The notes under the pieces were generated by a model. That model made no database searches, was not told where the DNA came from, and saw only the letters and a program-made list of their open reading frames with translations. Below are positions 26,372 to 35,513 of a DNA stretch of 64,000 nucleotides, one piece after another (within the stretch, counting starts at the first letter, position 1; every line of letters begins with the position of its first letter). A program made the translations under genes and the position numbers. This stretch comes from Flavobacterium hydrophilum (lineage in GTDB: Bacteria > Bacteroidota > Bacteroidia > Flavobacteriales > Flavobacteriaceae). The stretch covers positions 62,001 to 126,000 of the forward strand of contig NZ_QJHL01000005.1 of NCBI RefSeq assembly GCF_003202405.1, read 5' to 3'.

Positions 26372-27790
26372 CTACAAATCCTTCAATACAGGATAAACCT
26401 TTTTAAACTTCACAAAAGCATCTTCATACACCTTTTTATGCACAGCATTCGGTAGAAAAGTCTTTCCGGTTTTGTTTTCGGTGGTTATATCAATTCCTAA
26501 AGATTTCATCCCTATCAAAACAGCTCCCCAGGCAGAACCTTCAATGGTTTGCGAAGTTTCTACTGCCATTTGAAAAATATCTGCAACCATTTGAAGCCAC
26601 AATTCACTTTTTCCGAATCCGCCGCTTGACATGACTTTGGTTTGTTTTCTTTTTTCGGGATCAGGAAGCAAAATTTCTGTAATTTGGAATAATCCAAACA
26701 AAATACCTTCTAAAGTTGCCCTTACCAAATGTGCCTGTGTATGGGTAATCTGCATTCCTAAAAGAGATCCTTGTGCCGAAGCATCCCAGATTGGTGCTCT
26801 TTCGCCTAACAGATAGGGTACAAAAAGCAAACCTTCAGAACCGGCAGGGATTTTTTCTGCTTCTTCAAAAAGTACTTCAAAAGATTGATCTGTTTTTAAT
26901 AACGTTTCTCGAAGCCATTGCAAAATAATAGCACCATTATTAACCGCTCCCAAAGTAAGATATTGATCATCCATTAAATGGTAACATTGGGTACGCATTT
27001 GTTCATCTACATACGGTTTGTCAATAGGTAATCGTACTGCACCGCTTGTACCAATGGTCAGCGCCATACAATTTTTGTTCATCGCTCCGGTTCCTAAATT
27101 GGCCAAAGCACCGTCTCCGCCTCCAATCACGTACAGAAAGTTATCTGAAATACCTTTGCATTGATGTGTGACTTCACAGACTTTCGATAATTGTTGAGGT
27201 TTTATGTTTAAAAAATCAAGTACTTCATAATCCCATTGCAAAGTATGGATATTCAACAATCCGGTTCCCGAAGCCATTGAAGTATCTATAGCATATTCCC
27301 CGGTCAGATGATGCCAGACATATTCTTTAATGCTAATGAATTTATATGTTTTTGAAAAAATATCTGAATCAAATTCCTTAAACCACGCTATTTTGGTCAT
27401 GGGTGAAAAAGGATGAATAGGAATTCCGGTTTTCTTGTAAAAATGCTTTCCTTTTTCAGTTTTTTTTAGTTCTTCAGCAATTCCGCTGGCCCTGTTATCG
27501 GCCCATAAAACAGCATCTGTCAATGGGTTTCCGTTTTCATCAATGGCGATAATACTTTGCATGGCCGAACTAAAACTGATAAACTCCGGATGAATTCCTT
27601 TTGTAATTTCTTTGATGCATTCTAAAACCGTTTCTAAAATTTCCTGTAGATGCTGCACACTCCAATTCGGTTTTGGATGGTACATCTCATATGAGTGTGA
27701 AACCTGACTGATTACATTTCCGTGTACATCAAAACAGATTGCTTTTGTAGCGGTGGTGCCTATGTCGATTCCTATATAAAGTTTTTCCAT
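26372..27790 (-). CDS. gntK: Gluconokinase (FGGY family)
   Basis: 472 residues, cytoplasmic. It phosphorylates gluconate to 6-phosphogluconate with ATP. FGGY-family landmarks: YIGIDIGTTATKAICFDVHG (phosphate-binding start), ADNRASGIAEELKK (sugar site), ALTIGTSGAVRLP and SSGGFGKSELWLQ in the second domain. It is 4 bp after the permease gene and is the last gene of the gnd-gntP-gntK operon, which makes gluconate the likely substrate over xylulose or glycerol. Slightly shorter than the usual 490-510 residues, without a visible missing block. Confidence 0.88.
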   Translation of the reverse strand: MEKLYIGIDIGTTATKAICFDVHGNVISQVSHSYEMYHPKPNWSVQHLQEILETVLECIKEITKGIHPEFISFSSAMQSIIAIDENGNPLTDAVLWADNRASGIAEELKKTEKGKHFYKKTGIPIHPFSPMTKIAWFKEFDSDIFSKTYKFISIKEYVWHHLTGEYAIDTSMASGTGLLNIHTLQWDYEVLDFLNIKPQQLSKVCEVTHQCKGISDNFLYVIGGGDGALANLGTGAMNKNCMALTIGTSGAVRLPIDKPYVDEQMRTQCYHLMDDQYLTLGAVNNGAIILQWLRETLLKTDQSFEVLFEEAEKIPAGSEGLLFVPYLLGERAPIWDASAQGSLLGMQITHTQAHLVRATLEGILFGLFQITEILLPDPEKRKQTKVMSSGGFGKSELWLQMVADIFQMAVETSQTIEGSAWGAVLIGMKSLGIDITTENKTGKTFLPNAVHKKVYEDAFVKFKKVYPVLKDL

Positions 27791-27794
27791 TTTT

Positions 27795-29114
27795 TTATTT
27801 AATCCATAAATTCAGCAGTAATACGCCTATTAGTCCCATTACCCCAATAATGGTTTCCATTACGGTCCAGGTTTTAAAAGTATCTGAAACACTGATTCCG
27901 AAATATTCCTTGAACATCCAGAATCCGGTATCGTTGACATGCGAACACATCAAACTTCCGGCTCCAATCGAAAGTACCATCAATTCCGGATTTACACCCG
28001 AAGCGACTACCAAAGGCTGTACAATTCCTGCTGCTGTTAATCCCGCAACCGTGGCAGATCCTAAAGCAATCCGAATTATTGTCGCAATCAGCCAGCCCAG
28101 TACCAGCGGAGAAAGCGATGACTTTTCGAAAAACTGACTCAAATCTGTTCCCATTCCGCTATCAATCAGGACTTGTTTAAAAGCGCCTCCTGCCCCAATA
28201 ATCAAAATAATCATCGTAGCAGAACTCATGGCACTACCCGACTTATCCATGATATCCTGCATTTTTCTTCCGCGAAAAATACCCAATGAAAATACAGCAA
28301 AAAGTACCGCAATCAGCATAGAAGTGGTTGGGTTTCCTATAAAAAGCAAAACAGAATGAAAGGAACTTTCTTCCGATAAAGCCAATTCGCTAAAGGTTGC
28401 CATTCCCATTAAAAACACCGGAACCAATGCAGTCAGAATACTGATTCCGAAAGAAGGCATCTCGGCTTCTGTAAATGTCTTGCTTTCGAATAATCCTTTT
28501 GGCGGAAAAGCATTGATCTTTTTGATGAATTCAGGAAACACAATTCCGGCAGTGAAAAGCGCAGGTAAGGCAACCAAAAGTCCGTATAAAAGTGTTTTGC
28601 CGATATTGGCTTTAAAAATTATCGCAATGGCTGTTGGTCCGGGATGCGGCGGTAAAAAACCGTGTGTAATCGAAAGTGCCGAAGCCATCGCAATACCGAG
28701 ATAAATAATAGGCTGTTTAGTACTTTTCGCAACAGCAAAAACCATCGGAATCAAAATGATGAAACCCGCATTGTAAAACATCGAAATACCAACTGAGAAA
28801 CCGGTAATAACCATCGCCCATTTGATGTGCCTGAACCCAAAAGAACGAATCATAACCGAACTTATTCGTTGTGCAGCGCCACTGTCTGAAAGCAGATTTC
28901 CTAATACAACACCAAAGGCAATAATCAAAATCAAAGAACCCAACGTGCTTCCAACTCCCTGCTGAATGGAATTAATCAAATCCGTAAAAGGCATTTCTTT
29001 TGCGATTCCCACAAAAAAGGCCGAAATAACCAAGGCAATAAAGGCATTAAGTTTAACCCCGGAAATCAGGATTAATAATAAAAAAATACTGGCAATCAGA
29101 ATCAGTAATGACAT
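27795..29114 (-). CDS. gntP: Gluconate:H+ symporter, GntP family
   Basis: 439 residues and very hydrophobic, with 12 or more membrane helices. Family landmarks: FGVVLGNLLSDSGAAQRISS, ITHGFLPPHPGPTAIAIIF, and near the end GSATVAGLTAAGIVQPLV and CSHVNDTGFWMFKEYF. It imports gluconate or a related hexonate with a proton. It lies between 6-phosphogluconate dehydrogenase (63 bp upstream) and gluconokinase (4 bp downstream) in one operon. Confidence 0.9.
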   Translation of the reverse strand: MSLLILIASIFLLLILISGVKLNAFIALVISAFFVGIAKEMPFTDLINSIQQGVGSTLGSLILIIAFGVVLGNLLSDSGAAQRISSVMIRSFGFRHIKWAMVITGFSVGISMFYNAGFIILIPMVFAVAKSTKQPIIYLGIAMASALSITHGFLPPHPGPTAIAIIFKANIGKTLLYGLLVALPALFTAGIVFPEFIKKINAFPPKGLFESKTFTEAEMPSFGISILTALVPVFLMGMATFSELALSEESSFHSVLLFIGNPTTSMLIAVLFAVFSLGIFRGRKMQDIMDKSGSAMSSATMIILIIGAGGAFKQVLIDSGMGTDLSQFFEKSSLSPLVLGWLIATIIRIALGSATVAGLTAAGIVQPLVVASGVNPELMVLSIGAGSLMCSHVNDTGFWMFKEYFGISVSDTFKTWTVMETIIGVMGLIGVLLLNLWIK

Positions 29115-29177
29115 GGTTTCAAATTAGAATGATAGTTAAACTCAGGAAATCAAGCTGTAATCTTTAAAAGCAGACCA

Positions 29178-30077
29178 TCATTCGCTTTTTTCAACAGCAT
29201 GTCCTCCAAACTCGTTTCGAAGTGCTGCTACGACTTTTCCTGAAAACGTATCCGACATTTGAGAACGGTAACGCATCATAATCGAAAGGGCAATTACCGG
29301 AGTTGGAACGCCTAAATCCAGGGCGGTTTCGAGTGTCCATTTCCCTTCGCCTGAGGAGTGCATAATTCCTTTGATTCCGTCTAGTCTGGCATCTTTTGAA
29401 AAGGCATTTTCTGTAAGTTCCATCAGCCAGCTGCGTACTACTGAACCATGATTGAAGAGTTTTGCCGTTTTTTGAAAATCGATATCAAATTCGGAATGTT
29501 CAAAAACCTCAAATCCTTCCGCAATAGACTGCATCATACCGTATTCGATACCGTTGTGAACCATTTTGGTAAAATGCCCGCTTCCGGCAGCTCCAGTGTA
29601 CAGAAAGCCGTTTTCAACGGAAATATCCTTAAAAACGTTGGCTACATAATCAAACACGGCAGCATCTCCGCCAATCATGGTGCAAGCTCCGTTTAAAGCT
29701 CCAGAAGTTCCTCCCGAAGTTCCGCAGTCCAGAAAATCAATTCCGTGTTCTTTTAGTTGGACATATCGGCGTTTTGAATCGTTATAATTCGAATTTCCAC
29801 CATCAATGATAATATCGTTTTTGGACAAATACGGAAGTAATGAAGTAATAACCCCATCAACGATTTCACCAGCCGGAACCATGAGCCAGATGACTCTTCT
29901 TTCAGTGAGTTTTTGGCAGAGTTCTTCAACAGTATAAGCGGTTTCAATTCCCTCCTGACCTATTTTTGAAACAAAATCGGTGTTGACATCCTGTGCCACA
30001 ACCTGATAGTTGTTACGTTTTAAATTTAAGGCGAGATTAAATCCCATTTTTCCCAGTCCTATTATTCCTACTTGCAT
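29178..30077 (-). CDS. gnd: 6-phosphogluconate dehydrogenase, short (GndA/YqeC) type
   Basis: 299 residues, the length of the short bacterial form. It oxidises and decarboxylates 6-phosphogluconate to ribulose 5-phosphate. Nucleotide-binding start VGIIGLGKMGFNLALNL, substrate loop DGGNSNYNDSKRR, a glycine-rich GTSGGTSGALNGACTMIGG, and the catalytic lysine in KMVHNGIEYGM. First gene of the gluconate operon, so gluconate carbon would go to the pentose phosphate pathway rather than Entner-Doudoroff. Coenzyme preference (NAD or NADP) cannot be fixed by eye. Confidence 0.9.
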   Translation of the reverse strand: MQVGIIGLGKMGFNLALNLKRNNYQVVAQDVNTDFVSKIGQEGIETAYTVEELCQKLTERRVIWLMVPAGEIVDGVITSLLPYLSKNDIIIDGGNSNYNDSKRRYVQLKEHGIDFLDCGTSGGTSGALNGACTMIGGDAAVFDYVANVFKDISVENGFLYTGAAGSGHFTKMVHNGIEYGMMQSIAEGFEVFEHSEFDIDFQKTAKLFNHGSVVRSWLMELTENAFSKDARLDGIKGIMHSSGEGKWTLETALDLGVPTPVIALSIMMRYRSQMSDTFSGKVVAALRNEFGGHAVEKSE

Positions 30078-30542
30078 GTGTGTGGTTTTTGTATTTGTTT
30101 CGTAAAAATATTACTTTCAATTAATTATGGGTTGTTATTTGGGATTTTAATTTTTGTGATTTGGGGAAAAATATGTTAAATAATGTTTTTTAGTTGGTTA
30201 GTAGAATCAGGATAGTCGCAAGACGAATACAATTTAAACTCAAAATTCATAAATAAAATCATTCCCATTTTTTACCCATTAAAAAAACCTAAGAATAATC
30301 CTAAAACAACCTTGTAAATCACAAAAATATTTCAGATTCTGCATTTATTTACTTGATTATATGCTGGCTTAAGTTGTATTTTCGCCTACAAAAATTACGT
30401 TTTCATTTTTATTCTATAAAAATCCAGATTTTCAGCTAACAAAAACCTGAATTCATCTGTAGATTTTTATGCGTAAAAATTTAAAAGCGTTTGAAAAGCA
30501 AAATCATATCCTAATTACATTAAAATTAAAATTCTAAAATTT
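30078..30542. promoter_or_regulatory. Divergent intergenic region, promoter at 30353-30384
   Basis: 465 bp between gnd (-) and the LamG gene (+). For the plus gene, TTG at 30353 and TATTTTCG at 30377 (7 of 8 to TAnnTTTG) are 21 bases apart, giving a leader of about 150 bases with no ORF. No exact -7 box was seen for the gluconate operon, and no regulator gene is adjacent. Confidence 0.4.
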
Positions 30543-31532
30543 ATGAAACAAAATTACATTTTGGCATCATTAGTCATGCTGCTATCTGTTACTCTACATG
30601 CACAATCGGGCAACGCAATAAATTTTGACGGTGTTAATGATGTTATTGCTATTAATAATGTCACAACTTCATCATTTACATTAGAAGCTAACCTTAAACT
30701 ATTAGGCAATTCGCCTTCAGGCAGTGTTGCTTACCATGGTGCCGGAATCCTGGACTCAGATGTTGGAGGTGTTCATAACGATTTCATTTTCTCTGTTCTA
30801 AACAATAAATTAAGTTTTTGGGACGGAAGTATTAATGAAAACGTAAACGGTAATACTAATCTTTTTGATGGGAACTGGCATCATGTTGCAGTGGTCAGAG
30901 ATGCCAATACTGGAGTAACTCTTTATGTTGACGGCGTACTGGATAATCAAAGAAGTATCCCCAGTTCGGTTGTTTTAAATGCAAATCCTAAAATATATAT
31001 AGGATCAGCATTTGTGGATAACAGATTTCTGAATGCAGATATAACCGAAGTCCGTATTTGGAGCACAGCCAGAACATCAATTGAAATCAATTCCAACAAA
31101 TCTAACCAACTGGCTCTGCCACAGACTGGTTTAATCTCTTATTATAAGTTCAATCAGGGAATAGCTAATGGAAATAATACTTCAGAAACTACTTTGATTG
31201 ATGAATTGGGTTCTAATAATGGAATACTTAATAATTTTGCTTTGACCGGAATATCCTCAAACTGGGTAGGAAATAGTACAGTAACATTGTCAACAGACAA
31301 GTTTAACACAGCAAATAACACTTTACAATTATATCCAAATCCATCATCAGATTTTATTCAGATTTCAGAATTAACTCAAACTGGAAGTTATAAAATATAT
31401 ACTGTTTCTGGTACCGAAGTAAAAACCGGAACTGTTGACAGCAGTACAAAAATCAACATTCAAAGTCTGACTAACGGAGCTTACTTCTTAAAATTGAATA
31501 GTGGCAATACTCTCAAATTTATCAAAAAGTAA
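30543..31532 (+). CDS. LamG-type jelly-roll protein with type IX secretion tail
   Basis: 329 residues. Signal peptide (ILASLVMLLSVTLHAQ), a LamG/concanavalin-like domain (AINFDGVNDVIAINN, then GNWHHVAVVRDANTGVTLYV, then EVRIWSTARTSIEI), and a C-terminal sorting domain LQLYPNPSSDFIQISE ending GAYFLKLNSGNTLKFIKK. The tail marks export through the Bacteroidetes type IX system to the cell surface or medium. LamG domains bind glycans or proteins; there is no catalytic domain. It is a single gene ended by a strong terminator. Confidence 0.88.
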   Translation: MKQNYILASLVMLLSVTLHAQSGNAINFDGVNDVIAINNVTTSSFTLEANLKLLGNSPSGSVAYHGAGILDSDVGGVHNDFIFSVLNNKLSFWDGSINENVNGNTNLFDGNWHHVAVVRDANTGVTLYVDGVLDNQRSIPSSVVLNANPKIYIGSAFVDNRFLNADITEVRIWSTARTSIEINSNKSNQLALPQTGLISYYKFNQGIANGNNTSETTLIDELGSNNGILNNFALTGISSNWVGNSTVTLSTDKFNTANNTLQLYPNPSSDFIQISELTQTGSYKIYTVSGTEVKTGTVDSSTKINIQSLTNGAYFLKLNSGNTLKFIKK

Positions 31533-31548
31533 ACGTTTATAAACAACA

Positions 31549-31590
31549 AAAAAACAGCCTCATTTAAGAAATTAAATGGGGCTGTTTTTT
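31549..31590 (+). terminator. Rho-independent terminator
   Basis: AAAAAACAGCCTCATTT and AAATGGGGCTGTTTTTT form a long stem with one G-U pair, followed by T's. Confidence 0.88.
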
Positions 31591-31769
31591 ATAATGGTTC
31601 AAAAAACAGCTATTTTAATTTTTTTTACAACTAAGCTGTTCTCCCGGATTCTGATTTGTATTTTAATATGAAAACACTTTTCATTCTTTCTCCATGTTTT
31701 CGAATGACTTTAGTATATTTAGCAGATGAAATTATTTTCATTTCATAATAAACCTTTAAAAATTTCATT

Positions 31770-32687
31770 ATGAATCACTCCAAACTTAAAATAAAAACAC
31801 TTCCTTTCTTCGTAATCTGTTTCGCCTTTACAAATTTTATATACCCTCAGATGTCAAAAAATCACAACTTAATAGCAAAGGGGGCTGTTCTCACAAAATT
31901 ATCTGATCAGTACAGTTTTACAGAAGGGCCTGCTGCAGACAAAAAGGGCAATATTTATTTTACCGACCAGCCTAATAACCGAATCATAAAATGGTCGGTT
32001 GATGGTGTACTTTCTGTTTATATGGAAAATGCGGGAAGAGCGAATGGTTTGTATTTTGATCGTGAAGGAAATCTTTTGGCCTGCGCCGATGAAAAAAATG
32101 AAATCTGGAAAATTGATCCTAACAAAAAAGTTACGGTATTGTTAAATGATTTTGAAGGCAAAAGACTTAACGGTCCTAATGATCTTTGGGTTGACCCTAA
32201 AGGCGGGATTTATTTTACAGATCCCTTTTACAAAAGAGAGTACTGGAAACATACTTCGAAAGAAATAGAAAAAGAATCTGTGTATTATTTATCTCCTGAT
32301 AAAAGTAAAATTACCAATGTTGCCAGCGACCTCATAAAACCCAACGGCATTATTGGAACTTCGGATGGAAAAATACTATACGTTGCGGATATTGAAGCAA
32401 ACAAAACCTACTCCTATAAAATCAATAATGACGGTTCTTTAGAAGAGAAAACACTTTTTACCGAATCAGGTTCTGATGGAATGACGATTGACGAATCCGG
32501 AAATATTTACTTGACCGGAAAAGGCATTTCAATTTTTAATCCAAAAGGAGAAAAAATTGCTCACATTGATGTAAATGAACCCTGGACAGCAAATGTGTGT
32601 TTTGGAGGAAAAAAATTTAAAACCTTATTTATTACTGCCGGGAAAAGTGTTTATACGCTAGAGATGAATGTTAGGGGAATGAAATAA
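31770..32687 (+). CDS. SMP-30/gluconolactonase-family protein, exported
   Basis: 305 residues. N-terminal signal, then a six-bladed propeller of the SMP-30 type: YSFTEGPAADKKGNIYFTDQ with the metal-ligand Glu, LNGPNDLWVDPKGGIYFTDP, KPNGIIGTSDGKILYVAD, and SDGMTIDESGNIYLTG with the catalytic Asp. It opens lactones such as gluconolactone, probably in the periplasm. The gluconate permease-kinase-dehydrogenase operon lies 1.7 kb away, which supports a shared gluconate route, although the two are not co-transcribed. Confidence 0.88.
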   Translation: MNHSKLKIKTLPFFVICFAFTNFIYPQMSKNHNLIAKGAVLTKLSDQYSFTEGPAADKKGNIYFTDQPNNRIIKWSVDGVLSVYMENAGRANGLYFDREGNLLACADEKNEIWKIDPNKKVTVLLNDFEGKRLNGPNDLWVDPKGGIYFTDPFYKREYWKHTSKEIEKESVYYLSPDKSKITNVASDLIKPNGIIGTSDGKILYVADIEANKTYSYKINNDGSLEEKTLFTESGSDGMTIDESGNIYLTGKGISIFNPKGEKIAHIDVNEPWTANVCFGGKKFKTLFITAGKSVYTLEMNVRGMK

Positions 32688-32824
32688 TTTATAAGACAGG
32701 CATTCAGTACTTTTTATTACTTTTAAGTAGCTTCCCTCCTTTCGAAATTTCAAACAGATCTTATCTTCTAAACTTCTGTAATTATTGAACTTATCCAAAA
32801 ATTACATAAAATTTGCTGTAAAAA

Positions 32825-32869
32825 TTTGCGTAGTCAAATAACTACACATATATTTGTAGTCAAATAACT
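32825..32869 (+). promoter_or_regulatory. Promoter with duplicated ArsR-type operator
   Basis: TTTG at 32825 and TATATTTG at 32849 are 20 bases apart, a good Bacteroidetes promoter. The 14-mer GTAGTCAAATAACT occurs twice, at 32830 and 32856, just before and just after the -7 box. Each copy holds the small inverted repeat TAGT-ACT(A/T). Binding by the ArsR protein encoded six bases downstream would block the promoter. Confidence 0.75.
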
Positions 32870-32874
32870 TCATA

Positions 32875-33195
32875 ATGAATTTAAGACGAGACGTATTTCA
32901 AGCCATTGCCGACCCGACAAGAAGGTCGATCCTGTTGCTGCTCACCACACAATCAATGACAGCCGGAGCCATTGCTTCTAATTTTAATACAGCAAGACCT
33001 ACGGTTTCTAAACATCTGCAAATTTTAACCGAATGTGAATTACTAAGGCAAGAGCAGCAGGGCAGGGAAATTTATTATCATTTTAACCCCAATAAAATGA
33101 AAGAAATAGCCGAATTTATAGAGCCGTTTCGCAAAATGTGGGATACCAAGTTTAACAAATTGGAAGAAGTCATGAAAAATTATAAAAAAGACTAA
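32875..33195 (+). CDS. ArsR-family transcriptional repressor
   Basis: 106 residues, a compact winged-helix protein: FQAIADPTRRSILLLLTTQS, recognition helix NTARPTVSKHLQILTECELL, and wing REIYYHFNPNKM. No metal-binding cysteine motif (CVC) is present, so it is of the non-metal SdpR-like type that pairs with AHSA1-domain proteins. First gene of an operon with 33197 and 33669; it probably represses its own promoter through the duplicated operator. Confidence 0.92.
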   Translation: MNLRRDVFQAIADPTRRSILLLLTTQSMTAGAIASNFNTARPTVSKHLQILTECELLRQEQQGREIYYHFNPNKMKEIAEFIEPFRKMWDTKFNKLEEVMKNYKKD

Positions 33196-33196
33196 C

Positions 33197-33661
33197 ATGG
33201 AAGAAAAAACAAAAGTACATGCCGAAGACGGCAAACAGGAATTAACTATAACCCGTGAATTTGATCTTCCTGTCGAATTAGTATTCAAAGCCTATTCAGA
33301 AGCTGAACTATTTGAACAATGGATGGGTACAAAGGTGCTGAAACTCGAAAGTAAAAAACACGGCAGTTATGCTTTTGAGACTTCATACGACGGAAATGTA
33401 GTATTTAGGGCAAACGGTGTAATTCATGAGTTTGTTTTAAACGAAAAAATCACAAGAACCTTTGAAATGGAAAACACACCGTTTCCGGTTCAGCTGGAAT
33501 ACCTCGAATTTGAAAAACTGACCGACACTACCAGCAAACTTACCATGCAAATTGTATTCAAGTCCATTGAATTTAGGGACCAGCTGCTTAAAATGCCGTT
33601 TGCTCAGGGAATCAATATGGCGCACAACCGACTTCAGGAGATTGTATCATCACTAAAATAA
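33197..33661 (+). CDS. AHSA1/SRPBCC-domain protein
   Basis: 154 residues. A single hydrophobic-cavity fold: LTITREFDLPVELVFKAYSE opening, the middle FEQWMGTKVLKLES, and the closing long helix LLKMPFAQGINMAHNRLQEI. The start codon lies one base after the ArsR stop, so it is translated from the same transcript. Such proteins bind lipids or small hydrophobic ligands, and the ArsR partner may sense the same signal. The specific ligand is unknown. Confidence 0.9.
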   Translation: MEEKTKVHAEDGKQELTITREFDLPVELVFKAYSEAELFEQWMGTKVLKLESKKHGSYAFETSYDGNVVFRANGVIHEFVLNEKITRTFEMENTPFPVQLEYLEFEKLTDTTSKLTMQIVFKSIEFRDQLLKMPFAQGINMAHNRLQEIVSSLK

Positions 33662-33668
33662 TATTCTA

Positions 33669-34043
33669 ATGACAAAAAGAAACAAAATTATTTACTGGAT
33701 CGCTACCATTTGGTTAGCATTAGGAATGGTTTCAACCGGAATCGTACAGCTTATTAAACTGAAAGAGGAAGTAGATAAAACGACTTTGCACTTAGGTTAC
33801 CCGGCTTACTTTTTGACTATTATTGGAATCTGGAAATTACTGGGCTCGGTTGCAGTACTTATTCCGAAAACAGGATTATTAAAAGAATGGGCTTATGCCG
33901 GATTTTTCTTTGTTATGACAGGAGCTATTTTCTCTCATTTTGCGGTTGGCGATGTTGCTATGGAATATTTTGGATCAACGTTACTTTTACTGCTTACCTT
34001 TTTATCCTGGCATTTCAGACCTGCTGACAGAAGAGTGATTTAG
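33669..34043 (+). CDS. DoxX-like membrane protein
   Basis: 124 residues, four membrane helices: IYWIATIWLALGMVSTGI, YFLTIIGIWKLLGSVAVLI, EWAYAGFFFVMTGAIFSHF, and a last TLLLLLTFLSWHF. DoxX-like proteins are linked to redox or membrane-stress roles, but the precise activity here is unknown. Third gene of the ArsR operon, 7 bp after the AHSA1 gene. A second copy of this family is at 47259. Confidence 0.85.
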   Translation: MTKRNKIIYWIATIWLALGMVSTGIVQLIKLKEEVDKTTLHLGYPAYFLTIIGIWKLLGSVAVLIPKTGLLKEWAYAGFFFVMTGAIFSHFAVGDVAMEYFGSTLLLLLTFLSWHFRPADRRVI

Positions 34044-34224
34044 TTATTGATAAAATTCACATTTGCTGAGTCCTTATGGTTGTTAGTTTTAAATATAATT
34101 TTCAACGTTTATCCAATTCTTTTGCAGCGTTACAATCGGCCAAGGCTTCGGAGAGCTTTAGCGCTATTTCGGTATAAAGCAGAACAATCTGCCAATAATT
34201 AATAAACTTGATTTTTAGAGTATC

Positions 34225-34773
34225 TTAACTTTGGCTTTTATATTTTAAAATACCACAATCATGATTAATATCTAAAAAGAGTTGCCAGTTAGAAATACCT
34301 GACCATCTTTTTAAATTAAATACACTATAAAAACTGAATTTACTTAATTTTATTCGTAAATCATTTTTAGTTAATTTCTCTTTCAATCCAATAATTAATG
34401 AAAAATTAAACATTACAAATAATTCATAAAGTAAACTTTCATTCTTTAGAAAATCTTGTTTATCAATTATAAAATAGTATTCCACATAGGGCACTTTTTC
34501 GTTTCTAATTAATACATCTTTTAAAACATCAATTATTGTATCTATTGAAGATTCATACTCCAAAGTCCCTAAGTATTTTTTATACCCTTCATTTTCAGAA
34601 GATATAATAATTAAAATGGAATCTGAATAAATACATTCTCCAGATAAGAGGTATCTTTTATTTTGTAAATACCTCTCTAAATCCAAAATTTTGAAATAAT
34701 TCTTTACAACAGAGAAGCTTTTCTTCTGAACTATTTTAGTTGATAAAATATTGGTATTATCTGATAATTTCAT
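34225..34773 (-). CDS. Hypothetical protein, 182 aa
   Basis: Soluble, very rich in Ile, Leu, Lys, Asn, and more AT-rich than its neighbours, which may mean recent arrival. Predicted alternation of strands and helices (CIYSDSILIIISSENEGYK, then YVEYYFIIDKQDFLKNESLL). No family recognised. Single minus-strand gene; the next minus-strand gene (cupin) lies upstream of it, with a 55-bp gap. Confidence 0.58.
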   Translation of the reverse strand: MKLSDNTNILSTKIVQKKSFSVVKNYFKILDLERYLQNKRYLLSGECIYSDSILIIISSENEGYKKYLGTLEYESSIDTIIDVLKDVLIRNEKVPYVEYYFIIDKQDFLKNESLLYELFVMFNFSLIIGLKEKLTKNDLRIKLSKFSFYSVFNLKRWSGISNWQLFLDINHDCGILKYKSQS

Positions 34774-34828
34774 TTGAAATTTTGTTTTTGTATTTTTTCA
34801 AATTTGATTTAATGTGTTGATCAACTAT

Positions 34829-35269
34829 TTACCTCAAATCCTTCTTAATCACCAAATATTTCAAATCTGTTTTTCCAACGTTGCTGATTCCGTGTTCCGC
34901 ATTTGGCGGGCAATAAAAACTCGTATTTGGCCCAGCAACCACTGTTTTTCCGTCAAGAAAGAATTCGGCAGTACCTTCCAGTATATAGAAGAATTCTTCT
35001 TCAGGATGATGATGTGGAGCGTGAGTTGATTTTCCGGGTTCGACGATACTCATTTTGAGTGTGTTTTCCTGAGTGAAATTTTTATCGGCAAACCAATATT
35101 GATAGCCCACTTTTGTTTTTGTCGCCTTGTTTAGGTCAAAATGATTTACACAGTTTTCGATTGAATATTTTATTTCAGCAGGGGTTGTTTCTTTTTTTGT
35201 TTCCTGAGCTTGTGCTGATTGTATAATTAAAGTAACAATCGCAATTTTTATAATTGATGCTGTTTTCAT
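34829..35269 (-). CDS. Exported cupin-domain protein
   Basis: 146 residues from ATG 35269, where the signal peptide starts (MKTASIIKIAIVTLIIQSAQ); the 28 codons upstream in frame are AT-rich and not protein-like. One cupin domain: THAPHHHPEEEFFYILEGTA holds the metal-binding His-His-Glu set, and PPNAEHGISNVG holds the last His. Cupins cover many enzymes and binding proteins; a metal-dependent small-molecule role in the periplasm is likely. Substrate unknown. Confidence 0.82.
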   Translation of the reverse strand: MKTASIIKIAIVTLIIQSAQAQETKKETTPAEIKYSIENCVNHFDLNKATKTKVGYQYWFADKNFTQENTLKMSIVEPGKSTHAPHHHPEEEFFYILEGTAEFFLDGKTVVAGPNTSFYCPPNAEHGISNVGKTDLKYLVIKKDLR

Positions 35270-35513
35270 TTTATTTTTTTTGTAATAATACAAAAAAATG
35301 AAATGGATAAATCCAAAACTTATAATACTGAAGCCAAAAGTTTTTTTAATCACTACAAAACACTACAACTTTTGAAGTCAGAAGCCTGGCAAAGCAAAAT
35401 AAATAAAATCTCCCAGTATCATATAAAGCTATGAAAGTGATGATTAAATATATTCTTCAAAAAATTTAAAATTGAATACCAATTAATTGAACTACCTTTA
35501 TCAAAAAACATAA

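Noticed and set aside
34044..34224. A possible small gene or RNA after the DoxX-like gene.
   Set aside because: The gap contains no start with a sensible frame, no clear hairpin and no known repeat.
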